Shown in pieces: positions 1-6,946 of a DNA stretch of 35,265 nt. Both the position numbers and the translations under genes were made by a program. This DNA is from Amycolatopsis acididurans (lineage in GTDB: Bacteria; Actinomycetota; Actinomycetes; Mycobacteriales; Pseudonocardiaceae): contig NZ_JAAXLS010000062.1 of assembly GCF_012328925.1 (NCBI RefSeq), positions 1-35,265 on the forward strand, written 5' to 3'. Below the pieces are notes generated by a model. It ran no database searches. It saw only the letters and a program-made list of their open reading frames with translations, and was not told the origin of the DNA. Numbering within the stretch: the stretch's first letter is position 1; every line of letters begins with the position of its first letter.

Positions 1-76
1 GTCTACCCGTCCGCACCGGCAACAAATCCTCGATCAACGCCCACTGCTCATCCGACAACAACCGAAACCGCGACAC
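1..76 (-). CDS. IS5-family transposase, N-terminal fragment running off the left edge
   Basis: From a GTG at 76 the minus strand reads VSRFRLLSDEQWALIEDLLP and then VRTGR before leaving the window. The 'LSDEQWALIEDLLP' phrase is the characteristic start of the DUF4096-type N-terminal domain of IS5-family (IS112/IS1647-like) transposases. Only about 25 codons are visible, so the DDE catalytic residues and the integrity of the gene cannot be judged. The exact start is uncertain because the same frame is open for several codons upstream. Its function would be cut-and-paste movement of the element ending near position 122. Confidence 0.6.
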   Translation of the reverse strand, partial: MSRFRLLSDEQWALIEDLLPVRTGR

Positions 77-126
77 GACAGCAGCATCCCAGCCGACAAC
101 CAAGATCTTTGTCAGACACGCCCTAG
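1..126 (-). mobile_element. Right-hand end of an IS5-like insertion sequence (partial)
   Basis: The first ~122 bases, read on the minus strand, start with a terminal sequence GGCGTGTCTGACAAAG and lead straight into a transposase N-terminus, as at the 5' end of IS5-family elements. A CTAG palindrome at 123-126 lies at the junction and could be the target-site duplication. The other end lies outside the window, so neither the terminal repeats nor the duplication can be tested. The family assignment rests on the transposase start only. Confidence 0.6.
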
Positions 127-287
127 CCGTTGTCCTTCTGTGCGCCGAGGCCCGATTGCGGATCGGTGTCGTCGTGCGGGTCGGCCGAGGAAGTGCCCTG
201 CTCGCCGCGGATCACCCTTCGTTGCTCCTCGGGTGAGGCCGCGTCGTCCGGCCGGTGCGTCTGCTGGTCGGGATTCCTGCGATCCAT
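123..287 (-). CDS. Small hydrophilic hypothetical protein (54 aa)
   Basis: The ATG at 287 opens a 54-residue protein beginning MDRRNPDQQTHRPDDAASPE and ending GAQKDNG. It is rich in Asp, Glu, Gln, Arg and Pro, has no membrane segment and no cysteine, and looks intrinsically disordered. Codons favour G or C at the third position as in neighbouring genes. A GAGGG sequence lies 13 nt upstream of the start and is a weak ribosome site. I do not recognise a family with certainty, though short acidic proteins of this kind are common in actinomycetes. Its TAG stop falls inside the CTAG at the insertion-sequence junction, so it may have been intact before the insertion or have had its true end replaced. 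Confidence 0.45.
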   Translation of the reverse strand: MDRRNPDQQTHRPDDAASPEEQRRVIRGEQGTSSADPHDDTDPQSGLGAQKDNG

Positions 288-327
288 GGGCCCACGCCTA
301 CCCTCGCCGCGGAGGCGGCAAACACGA

Positions 328-377
328 GACCGGCCTGACTCACGGGACAGGGATTTCGTGAGCCAGGCCGGTCTTTT
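328..377 (+). terminator. Strong intrinsic terminator, orphan on the plus strand
   Basis: Arms at 328-344 (GACCGGCCTGACTCACG) and 357-373 (CGTGAGCCAGGCCGGTC) pair over 17 positions with a single A-C mismatch around a 12-nt loop. TTTT follows at 374-377. This is a textbook rho-independent terminator pointing rightwards. No convincing plus-strand gene lies to its left in the window. Confidence 0.8.
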
Positions 378-549
378 CGCAGCGGATGCCGCCCAAACAT
401 GCGGCCTTCGGAACCCGGCGGGGAACCGTAGGGCCGGGGGCCACGTCCGCCTTCCCGGGTGCGAATCGTGACCTGCCAAGGAAGGGTGACTGACGCGCAC
501 GGCCGCGGCATAGGGCATTTGGTCCTCGAAAAGTGTCGGTGGTCGATGC
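378..549. other. Non-coding stretch upstream of dinB
   Basis: With the terminator and the start of the 54-aa gene, this completes a gap of about 270 bases without a supported gene. Overlapping open frames on both strands here have no recognisable protein character. A TTGGTC at 519-524 could be a -35 element for dinB, but no clear -10 follows. Nothing else stands out. Confidence 0.4.
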
Positions 550-562
550 GAACATATGTTCG
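549..562 (+). promoter_or_regulatory. LexA (SOS) box overlapping the dinB start codon
   Basis: The 14-bp sequence CGAACATATGTTCG is a perfect palindrome and contains GAAC-N4-GTTC, the consensus core of the actinobacterial and Gram-positive LexA (Cheo/DinR) box. The dinB ATG at 556 sits in its centre. Known biology of error-prone polymerases supports SOS repression. The position implies LexA would block transcription initiation at or next to the start codon. Confidence 0.75.
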
Positions 563-1752
563 TGACCGTCGAAGGCCCGATCTTGCACGCCGACCTCGAC
601 TCGTTCTACGCCTCGGTCGAGCAGCGTGACGATCCCGCGCTGCGCTCCCGCCCCGTGGTCGTCGGCGGGGGCGTGGTGCTGGCCGCCAGCTACGAGGCCA
701 AGGCGTACGGGGTGCGCACGGCGATGGGCGGCGGGCTCGCGCGGCGGCTGTGCCCGCACGCGATCGTGGTCCCGCCGCGCATGTCGGCCTACGCCAAGGC
801 CAGCAAGGCGGTCTTCGGGGTGTTCGAGCGCACCACGCCGCTGGTGGAGGGCATCTCGATCGACGAGGCGTTCCTCGACGTCGGCGGGCTCGCGCGCATC
901 GCGGGCACGCCGAGCCAGATCGCCGCGAAACTGCGCCGCGACGTCGCCGAGCAGGTCGGCCTGCCCATCACGGTCGGCGTCGCCAGGACGAAGTTCCTCG
1001 CGAAGGTCGCCAGCGGGGTCGCCAAACCCGACGGGCTGCTCGTCGTGCCGCACGACGGCGAGCTGGACTTCCTGCACCCGCTTCCCGTAGAACGGCTGTG
1101 GGGTGTGGGCAGGGTGACCGCGGACAAGCTCCGCTCGCGCGGCGTGCGCACGGTCGGGGACCTCGCGCGGCTCGGCGAGGCCACGCTGGTGTCGATGCTG
1201 GGCCCTGCCGCGGGCAGGCACCTGCACGCACTCGCCCACAACCAGGACCCGCGCCCGGTGCGCACGGGCGCCCGGCGGCGCTCGATCGGCTCGCAGCGCG
1301 CGCTCGGCAGGCGCCGCCGCACACCGGCGGAGCTGGATGTCATCCTCGCGAGCATCGCCGACCGCCTGGGCCGCAGGCTGCGCGGGGCGCACCGGGTCTG
1401 CCGCACCGTGACGCTGCGGTTCCGCTTCGCCGATTTCACCAGGGCCACCCGGTCGCAGACGCTGCGGTACCCGACCGCGCACACCGCCGACATCCTCGCC
1501 ACCGCGCGCGGCCTGCTCGCCGCCGCACGCCCGATGATCGACGAGCAGGGCCTGACCCTGCTCGGGGTTTCACTGTCCAATCTGGACGATGACGGCGCGG
1601 TCCAGCTGACCCTGCCCTTCGACGGGCCGGACCTCGGCGCGCTGGATTCGACACTGGACCAGGTGCGCGACAAGTACGGGGCGGGCGCGGTCACCAGGGC
1701 GATGCTGCTCGGCCACGATCCCGGTCTGGAGGTGCCGCTGTTGCCCGACTGA
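556..1752 (+). CDS. dinB: DNA polymerase IV (Y-family translesion polymerase)
   Basis: This 398-aa protein has the full Y-family set: HADLDSFYASVEQ near residue 11 with the first catalytic Asp, YEAKAYGVRTAM as the fingers motif, SIDEAFLDV with the catalytic Asp-Glu pair, and GVARTKFLAKVASGVAKPDG in the palm. A little-finger domain follows. QLTLPF at residues 350-355 is a good beta-clamp-binding motif, so the enzyme should act at stalled forks through the sliding clamp. It synthesises DNA past lesions without proofreading. The ATG lacks an evident ribosome site and lies inside a LexA box, so translation may be leaderless or start at the GTG at 562. The gene converges with the MFS gene with only 4 nt between stops. 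Confidence 0.95.
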   Translation: MFVTVEGPILHADLDSFYASVEQRDDPALRSRPVVVGGGVVLAASYEAKAYGVRTAMGGGLARRLCPHAIVVPPRMSAYAKASKAVFGVFERTTPLVEGISIDEAFLDVGGLARIAGTPSQIAAKLRRDVAEQVGLPITVGVARTKFLAKVASGVAKPDGLLVVPHDGELDFLHPLPVERLWGVGRVTADKLRSRGVRTVGDLARLGEATLVSMLGPAAGRHLHALAHNQDPRPVRTGARRRSIGSQRALGRRRRTPAELDVILASIADRLGRRLRGAHRVCRTVTLRFRFADFTRATRSQTLRYPTAHTADILATARGLLAAARPMIDEQGLTLLGVSLSNLDDDGAVQLTLPFDGPDLGALDSTLDQVRDKYGAGAVTRAMLLGHDPGLEVPLLPD

Positions 1753-1756
1753 AGAG

Positions 1757-2962
1757 CTACCGCACCGCGACCGGCACCCGCGCCGCGGACCGGGCCCGCA
1801 ACCGCGAGTAACCCCAGATGCCCAGGCCGGCCAGCGGAAGGGCGGCGCCGAACAGGCTCGAACCGGTCCACCCGAACGCGTCGTAGAGGTTGCCCGCGAT
1901 CGCCGAGGCGATGGCCCCGCCGATGAAGATCGTCGTCATGAACACCGTGTTGATCCGCGCCCGCGCGTCCGCGCGCAAGCCGTAGATCTCCTGCTGGCTG
2001 AGCACCTGATGCCCCTGCACGGCCAGGTCCAGCAGCACGCCGGCGAGCCCGAGCAGGACGAGGCTGTGCACGCCGAGGTCGGCCAGGAGCATCGCCGCGG
2101 CGCCCAGCGCGAGCGCGACACCGCTGCCCAGCTGCCCGTGGCCCCGGTCGCCGAGCCGTCCCGCGAGCGGGGCGGCGGCCGCACCACCGGCGCCGACGAG
2201 CGCGAAGATCGCGATCCCGGTCTGGCCGAGGCCGTGTTCGCGCACGAGTTCGAACGCCACCGATGTCCAGAACGCGCTGAACGCGCCGAACATCAGCGCC
2301 TGGCAGACCGCGCGACGGCGCAGCGCGGGCTCCTCGCGGGCCAGCGTCGCGATCGAGCGCATCAACCGCGGATACGAGCTGCCGTGCCCGGGCTCGTGCC
2401 GGGGCAGCAGCCGCCGCACGGTGAGGGCCACCGCCACCATCAGCACCGCCGAGGCCAGGTAGATGGTGCGCCAGCCCCACACGCTCGACACCAGGCTCGC
2501 CACCGTGCGCGCGAGCAGGATGCCCAGCAGCAGACCGCTCATCACGGTGCCGACGAACCGCCCGCGCTCGTCCTCGGGCGCCAGATGCGCGGCGAACGGG
2601 ATGAGGATCTGCGCGACCACCGAGGTGATCCCGATCAGCACCGACGCGCCGAGGAACAGCCCGAAGGACGGGGACAGTCCCGCGACGACCAGCGCGACGG
2701 CGGTGAACACCAGCGTCCGCCAGGCGAGCGTGCGGTTCTCCAGCAGGTCACCCAGCGGCATCAGCAGTGCGAGCCCGGCCGCGTAGCCGAGCTGGGTCAG
2801 CGTCACCACGAGCGCGGCGCTGCCCTGGCTCACCGAGAACGCGTGCGAGATCTCGCCCAGCAGTGGTTGCGGGTAGTACAGGTTCGCCACGGTCGCACCG
2901 CAGGCGACCGCGAGCACGACCATGATCAGCCGCAGCTGCCGCCGCGATCGGGCGTCGGACAT
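1757..2962 (-). CDS. MFS transporter
   Basis: The 401-aa product starts MSDARSRRQLRL and has about 12 hydrophobic segments in the 6+6 arrangement of the major facilitator superfamily. The NLYYPQPLLGEI phrase after the first helix is typical of AraJ-like drug/sugar efflux MFS proteins. An ATG at 2962 is preferred over in-frame starts upstream because GAGGGAGG stands just before it. It would export a small molecule across the cytoplasmic membrane by proton exchange; the substrate cannot be read from sequence. It lies 75 nt downstream of the mimR-like gene on the same strand, but an inverted repeat in the gap suggests its own control. A link to the monooxygenase operon is unproven. Confidence 0.85.
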   Translation of the reverse strand: MSDARSRRQLRLIMVVLAVACGATVANLYYPQPLLGEISHAFSVSQGSAALVVTLTQLGYAAGLALLMPLGDLLENRTLAWRTLVFTAVALVVAGLSPSFGLFLGASVLIGITSVVAQILIPFAAHLAPEDERGRFVGTVMSGLLLGILLARTVASLVSSVWGWRTIYLASAVLMVAVALTVRRLLPRHEPGHGSSYPRLMRSIATLAREEPALRRRAVCQALMFGAFSAFWTSVAFELVREHGLGQTGIAIFALVGAGGAAAAPLAGRLGDRGHGQLGSGVALALGAAAMLLADLGVHSLVLLGLAGVLLDLAVQGHQVLSQQEIYGLRADARARINTVFMTTIFIGGAIASAIAGNLYDAFGWTGSSLFGAALPLAGLGIWGYSRLRARSAARVPVAVR

Positions 2963-2991
2963 GGGCCTCCCTCGGCAAGTGGCGACGCCCG

Positions 2992-3017
2992 GTAACGACA
3001 ATGCGCACCGGCGTTAC
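2992..3017 (-). promoter_or_regulatory. Inverted repeat upstream of the MFS gene, possible operator
   Basis: GTAACG at 2992-2997 and CGTTAC at 3012-3017 are perfect inverted arms 14 nt apart, about 30 nt upstream of the MFS start. The layout resembles a TetR- or MarR-type operator, but no dedicated repressor gene is next to it. This is a weak, pattern-only call. Confidence 0.3.
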
Positions 3018-3037
3018 ATTCCGGCTGGTGACCGGCT

Positions 3038-4837
3038 TCACTCCGAGGTCGGCGTGACGATGCCGTATTCGTGAATCTTGCGGTAGACGGTCGCGCGCGA
3101 GATGCCGAGCAGCTTGGCGGCGCGGACCTTGTTGCCCCCGGCGTCTTCCAGGCTGCGCACGATCGCGTCCCGCTCGACGGTTTCCACCCGGTTGAGCGGC
3201 CGCCGCGTCACCGCGTGGTACTCGGCGGGCAGATCGCTCGGCTGGATCGTGCCCCGCCGGCGTGTCCTGGTGACCTGCTTGAGCACGCGGTAGAGCTGGG
3301 TGACGTTGCCCGGCCAGTCCGCGCGCATCAGCAGGTGCAGCGCGGCGGGGGAGCAGGCCAGCTGCCCCTCGCCGGACAGGCGGCTCAGAAACAGCGGCAC
3401 GAGATCGTTGAGGTCCTCCGGGTGCCTGCGCAGCGGCGGCACGGTCACCGTGCGCGGGAAGAACATCAGCAGCGCCGGATCGCCTTCGGGCTCGGGCGGC
3501 AGCGTGACCACGACCCAGGGCTTGGTCCCGCCGTTCGCCCGCACCTCGGCGAGCTGGTCGCGCAGCGCGCGCACACCGGCCTCGTCGAGCCGGTCGACGT
3601 GGCGGATCACCAGCGTGTCGGCCGGATCCTCGATCAGCTCACGCCGCAGGTCGTCGTCCCAGCCGGTGCCGCGCGCCGCGTCGAGCGCGTGCAGCCGGCC
3701 GGTCGGATTGCGCCGCTGGTGCACGCCGCGCACGAGGGTGTACTTGCCCGTGCCCGCCTCGCCGGCGACGGCGAGCCATTCGCCGCGTTCGAAGCTCTCG
3801 TCGATGTCGTGCTCGCACCGCAACCAGGGCGGCGAGGAGCCCACGACCCCGGGCAGGAAGATCGGCACCATCGGCAGTGAGCCGCCCATGTCCTCCTCAC
3901 GGCCGAGCATCTTGACCGACAGCACGCCGCCCGCGACGTCGCCGTCCCGGTAGCCGTTCACGCGACGGCAGCTCATGCGCGCCTTGCTGCCGCTGGACAA
4001 CGTGATCGTCGCGGTGGCCCGCCGCGCGTCGGCGAGCTCGGAGTTGGCGCGGCCCAGCAGGATCGACTGGTCGGCAGGATCGAGCAGCTGGCGGGCAAGA
4101 TCGTTCATCATCACGATGTCCTTGTTGAACGCCATGACGATGCCGGTCGTGCGGCGGCAGGCCTGCAGATAGGCCTGGAACAGCACCAGCTCGCGCAGAT
4201 CGCTGTGGGTCAGCAGGGCCTGGCGGATCTGCTCGGCCGCGGTCCTGGCCAGCGCGACCAGCAGCCCGCCCGCGTCCTTGCGCCAGCACGTCAGGTCGAC
4301 GACGCCGATCATCTTGCCCGAGATCGGGTGGTGCAGGGGTACTCCGGCGCACGCGAGGTTCTCCAGGTGCTCGGCGTAGTGCTCGTGCCCGAACACGTGC
4401 GTCGGCCGCCCGTCCTCCAGCGCGGTGCCGATGCCGTTGGTGCCGACGAACCGTTCGCCGTAGCTGAACCCGGGCGCCAGTTCGACGCTTTCCAGGTGCC
4501 GGTGCAGATCGCGGTCCCCGGTGCGCTGGGTGAGCACGATGCCGGTGGGATCGGTGACGATGAGGCTGATCGGCTGCCCTTCGAGCTGGTCGCCGAGCCG
4601 TTCCAGCACCGGCGTGGCGCCGCGCAGCAGCGGGGTGTCCAGGTTCTGTTCGCCGGTGTAGGGCGAGTCGATGTGGTCGGCGGGAACGTGGAACTCGCGC
4701 GAACGCCACCACGACGCGAGGATGGCCTCGCGCACCTGATCGGGTTCGATATTTTCCTGCGTGAGGAACTTTTCACGAGTGAGCGCCAGGCCCTCGTCGT
4801 CGGTCGGGATCGGGACAGACGCGGTCGTGCGGTTCAC
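3038..4837 (-). CDS. mimR: MimR/AcoR-like GAF-AAA-Fis transcriptional activator
   Basis: The 599-aa protein begins with an AcoR-like segment (ILASWWRSR near 39-46), then a GAF sensor domain (about 75-205) with GERFVGTNGIGTALEDGRPT. A AAA+ domain follows with Walker A GEAGTGKY, and a C-terminal Fis-type helix-turn-helix ends with NKVRAAKLLGISRATVYRKI. MimR is known to be required for acetone-responsive expression of mimABCD in mycobacteria, and this gene diverges from the same operon here. The GTG at 4837 is chosen because GGGAGGG lies 7 nt upstream; the frame stays open further up but has no ribosome site. The AAA+ domain is degenerate: no GAFTGA loop is visible, and the Walker B region reads TLVIRHVDRLD instead of ending in Asp-Glu. 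It probably works with a sigma-70-type polymerase. Confidence 0.88.
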   Translation of the reverse strand: MNRTTASVPIPTDDEGLALTREKFLTQENIEPDQVREAILASWWRSREFHVPADHIDSPYTGEQNLDTPLLRGATPVLERLGDQLEGQPISLIVTDPTGIVLTQRTGDRDLHRHLESVELAPGFSYGERFVGTNGIGTALEDGRPTHVFGHEHYAEHLENLACAGVPLHHPISGKMIGVVDLTCWRKDAGGLLVALARTAAEQIRQALLTHSDLRELVLFQAYLQACRRTTGIVMAFNKDIVMMNDLARQLLDPADQSILLGRANSELADARRATATITLSSGSKARMSCRRVNGYRDGDVAGGVLSVKMLGREEDMGGSLPMVPIFLPGVVGSSPPWLRCEHDIDESFERGEWLAVAGEAGTGKYTLVRGVHQRRNPTGRLHALDAARGTGWDDDLRRELIEDPADTLVIRHVDRLDEAGVRALRDQLAEVRANGGTKPWVVVTLPPEPEGDPALLMFFPRTVTVPPLRRHPEDLNDLVPLFLSRLSGEGQLACSPAALHLLMRADWPGNVTQLYRVLKQVTRTRRRGTIQPSDLPAEYHAVTRRPLNRVETVERDAIVRSLEDAGGNKVRAAKLLGISRATVYRKIHEYGIVTPTSE

Positions 4838-4901
4838 CACATGGCCCTCCCGGCACGTCGTTGTGTCGCCAATCACAGCGTAGGCCCTTCGGCTCAATGC
4901 C

Positions 4902-4922
4902 CGTGTCTCAAATTGAGACACG
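4902..4922. promoter_or_regulatory. Perfect palindrome, candidate MimR operator 1
   Basis: Arms CGTGTCTCAA (4902-4911) and TTGAGACACG (4913-4922) match perfectly around one central A. The site lies between the divergent regulator gene (start 4837) and the 76-aa gene (start 4955). A close relative lies at 5193-5207. It is the obvious candidate for binding of the Fis-type regulator and for autoregulation. Confidence 0.65.
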
Positions 4923-4954
4923 CCCGCGAAGCCGCGACGCGGTCTCATGGAGGA

Positions 4955-5185
4955 ATGGCGAACGAGACCTACAACCCCTGGACCGTCGTCAATCTGGTGT
5001 TTCACCACCTGGCGCAGCAAGGGCTGCATCCGTCGCTCGGCGACGGCGGGCATCCCGGTCAGCCGGCCGCGGAGCTGTTGCGCGCGCTGGGCATCGAGCC
5101 GCTGCTCGAAGGCGATGGCCGGGTGCAGGAGAAGGTGCGGGACGAGCTCGCGCAGCTACGGGAGGTGATGCTCGACGAGCCGTGA
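4955..5185 (+). CDS. Small conserved-looking protein of unknown function (76 aa)
   Basis: The frame starts MANETYNPWTVVNLVFHHLA and ends VREVMLDEP-like residues (LAQLREVMLDEP). It is a compact, well-composed small protein with a hydrophobic-amphipathic first half (NLVFHHLAQQGLHP), an LLRALGIEP segment and a charged C-terminal helix. It has no signal peptide or metal motif. I do not know its function. It is flanked by two related palindromes and sits between the regulator and mimA, so it is probably co-regulated with the monooxygenase. The start is unusual: GGAGG ends only 1 nt before the ATG, so the translation signal is imperfect, yet no alternative in-frame start is near. Other frames here give implausible proteins. 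Confidence 0.65.
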   Translation: MANETYNPWTVVNLVFHHLAQQGLHPSLGDGGHPGQPAAELLRALGIEPLLEGDGRVQEKVRDELAQLREVMLDEP

Positions 5186-5192
5186 AGCGGCT

Positions 5193-5207
5193 GTCTCATA
5201 TTGAGAC
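5193..5207. promoter_or_regulatory. Palindrome, candidate MimR operator 2 upstream of mimA
   Basis: GTCTCA (5193-5198) and TGAGAC (5202-5207) are inverted arms around TAT. The core matches the palindrome at 4902-4922 in sequence and spacing. It lies 85 nt before the mimA ATG, a typical distance for an activator site. No clear -35/-10 pair could be identified between it and the gene. Confidence 0.6.
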
Positions 5208-5291
5208 CCGCGTCACACTCCCACGGGCTTCTACTGGTCGGCGTAGGACGTGCGCCCACGTCACCTGAGCTCGCCCCACAGGAGTGTGATC

Positions 5292-6944
5292 ATGAGCCGC
5301 CAGAGCGTGGCGAAAGCCCACCAGAAGATCCAGGAACTGTCCTGGGACCCGGTTTACCACGAACCGGTATCGCAGTACGGGACGGACTACACGTTCCGTA
5401 AGGCCAAGAAGAAGGACCCGCTCAAGCAGGTCCTGCGGTCCTACTTCCCGATGCAGGAGGAGAAGGACCACCGCGTGTACGGCGCCGAGGACGGCGCCAT
5501 CCGCGGCAACATGTTCCGTCAGGTGCAGGAACGCTGGCTGGAATGGCAGAAGCTGTTCCTGTCGATCATCCCGCTGCCGGAGATCTCGGCCGCGCGGGCG
5601 ATGCCGCTGCTGTTCCGCACGGTGCCCAACCCGGAGCTGCACAACGGGCAGGCCATCCAGATGATCGACGAGGTCAGGCACTCGACGATCCAGCAGAACC
5701 TCAAGCGCCTGTACATGAACAACTACATCGACCCGGCGGGGTTCAACTCGAGCCTGCGCAACTTCCAGAACGACTACTGCGGCACGATCGGCCGCCAGTT
5801 CGCGGAGGGCTTCATCACCGGTGACGCGATCACCGCCGCGAGTATCTACCTGACGATCGTGGCCGAGACGGCCTTCACCAACACCCTGTTCGTCGCCATG
5901 CCGGCCGAGGCCGCGGCCAACGGCGACTACCTGCTGCCGACGGTGTTCCACTCGGTGCAGTCGGACGAGTCGCGCCACATCTCCAACGGCTACGCGACGC
6001 TGCTGATGGCGCTGTCCGACGAGAGCAACCACCAGCTGCTCGAACGCGACCTGCGCTACGCGTGGTGGAACAACCACGCCGTGGTGGACGCCGCGATCGG
6101 CACGTTCATCGAGTACGGCACCAAGGACCGCCGCAAGGACCGGGAAAGCTACGCGGAGATGTGGCGTCGCTGGATCTACGACGACTACTACCGCAGCTAC
6201 CTCGTCCCGCTGGAGAAGTACGGCCTGGTGATCCCGCACGACCTCATCGAGGAGGCGTGGAACCGGATCTGGAACAAGGGCTACGTGCACGAGGTCGCGC
6301 AGTTCTTCGCCACGGGATGGCTCGCCAACTACTGGCGGATCGACCCGATGACCGACGAGGACTTCGAGTGGTTCGAGCACAAGTACCCCGGCTGGTACGA
6401 CAAGTACGGCAAGTGGTGGGAGAACTACAACCGGCTGTCCGTCCCGAATGGACACCACCCGATCGTCGCCGAGGACGTCGACTACGTGTACCCGCACCGG
6501 TGCTGGACCTGCATGGTCCCGTGCCTGATCCGCGAGGACATGGTCACGGACAAAGTGGACGGTCAGTGGCGTACCTACTGCTCGGAGACCTGCCGCTGGA
6601 CCGACGTCGAGGCGTTCCGGCCGAGCTACCAGGGCCGCAACACCCCGAACATGGGCCAGCTGATCGGCCACCGGGAGTGGGAGACGCTCTACCACGGCTG
6701 GAACTGGGCCGACATCGTGTCCGACATGGGCTTCGTCCGTGACGACGGCAAGACCATGGTCGCGCAGCCACATCTGAACCTCGACCCGAAGAAGATGTGG
6801 ACACTGGATCACCTGCGGCGGATGCCGGAGGTGCAGAGCCCGAACGTGGTGCTCAACCAGATGACCGACGACGAGCGCGCGGCGTTCGTGGCCGACTACA
6901 ACCGCCAGGGCCCCGCCGGACGTCCCGCGCCTGCGGAATCCTGA
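5292..6944 (+). CDS. mimA: Propane/acetone monooxygenase, hydroxylase large (alpha) subunit
   Basis: This 550-aa protein is the di-iron catalytic subunit of a soluble binuclear iron monooxygenase. The ligand set is readable: E97, E127 and H130 (DEVRH), E192, then E226 and H229 (DESRH), with spacing like toluene and propane monooxygenases. In the MimABCD/PrmABCD family it inserts oxygen at the subterminal carbon of propane and also oxidises acetone and phenols. The ATG at 5292 is chosen for the AGGAGTG ribosome site at 5280-5286. It is the first large gene of an operon and is followed 2 nt later by the reductase gene. Regulation is probably through the palindromes upstream. Substrate range within the family cannot be fixed from sequence. 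Confidence 0.95.
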   Translation: MSRQSVAKAHQKIQELSWDPVYHEPVSQYGTDYTFRKAKKKDPLKQVLRSYFPMQEEKDHRVYGAEDGAIRGNMFRQVQERWLEWQKLFLSIIPLPEISAARAMPLLFRTVPNPELHNGQAIQMIDEVRHSTIQQNLKRLYMNNYIDPAGFNSSLRNFQNDYCGTIGRQFAEGFITGDAITAASIYLTIVAETAFTNTLFVAMPAEAAANGDYLLPTVFHSVQSDESRHISNGYATLLMALSDESNHQLLERDLRYAWWNNHAVVDAAIGTFIEYGTKDRRKDRESYAEMWRRWIYDDYYRSYLVPLEKYGLVIPHDLIEEAWNRIWNKGYVHEVAQFFATGWLANYWRIDPMTDEDFEWFEHKYPGWYDKYGKWWENYNRLSVPNGHHPIVAEDVDYVYPHRCWTCMVPCLIREDMVTDKVDGQWRTYCSETCRWTDVEAFRPSYQGRNTPNMGQLIGHREWETLYHGWNWADIVSDMGFVRDDGKTMVAQPHLNLDPKKMWTLDHLRRMPEVQSPNVVLNQMTDDERAAFVADYNRQGPAGRPAPAES

Positions 6945-6946
6945 CA

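Noticed and set aside
130..471. Plus-strand open frames of 73-113 codons left of dinB
   Set aside because: They run through the terminator hairpin, have biased Arg/Cys-rich composition and no ribosome site.
455..475. A GCGAATC sequence resembling a tRNA T-loop
   Set aside because: No matching acceptor or anticodon stem could be formed around it and there is no CCA end.
3038..4837. Sigma-54-dependent activator
   Set aside because: The GAFTGA loop and Walker B acidic pair are missing, and no -24/-12 promoter was seen before mimA.
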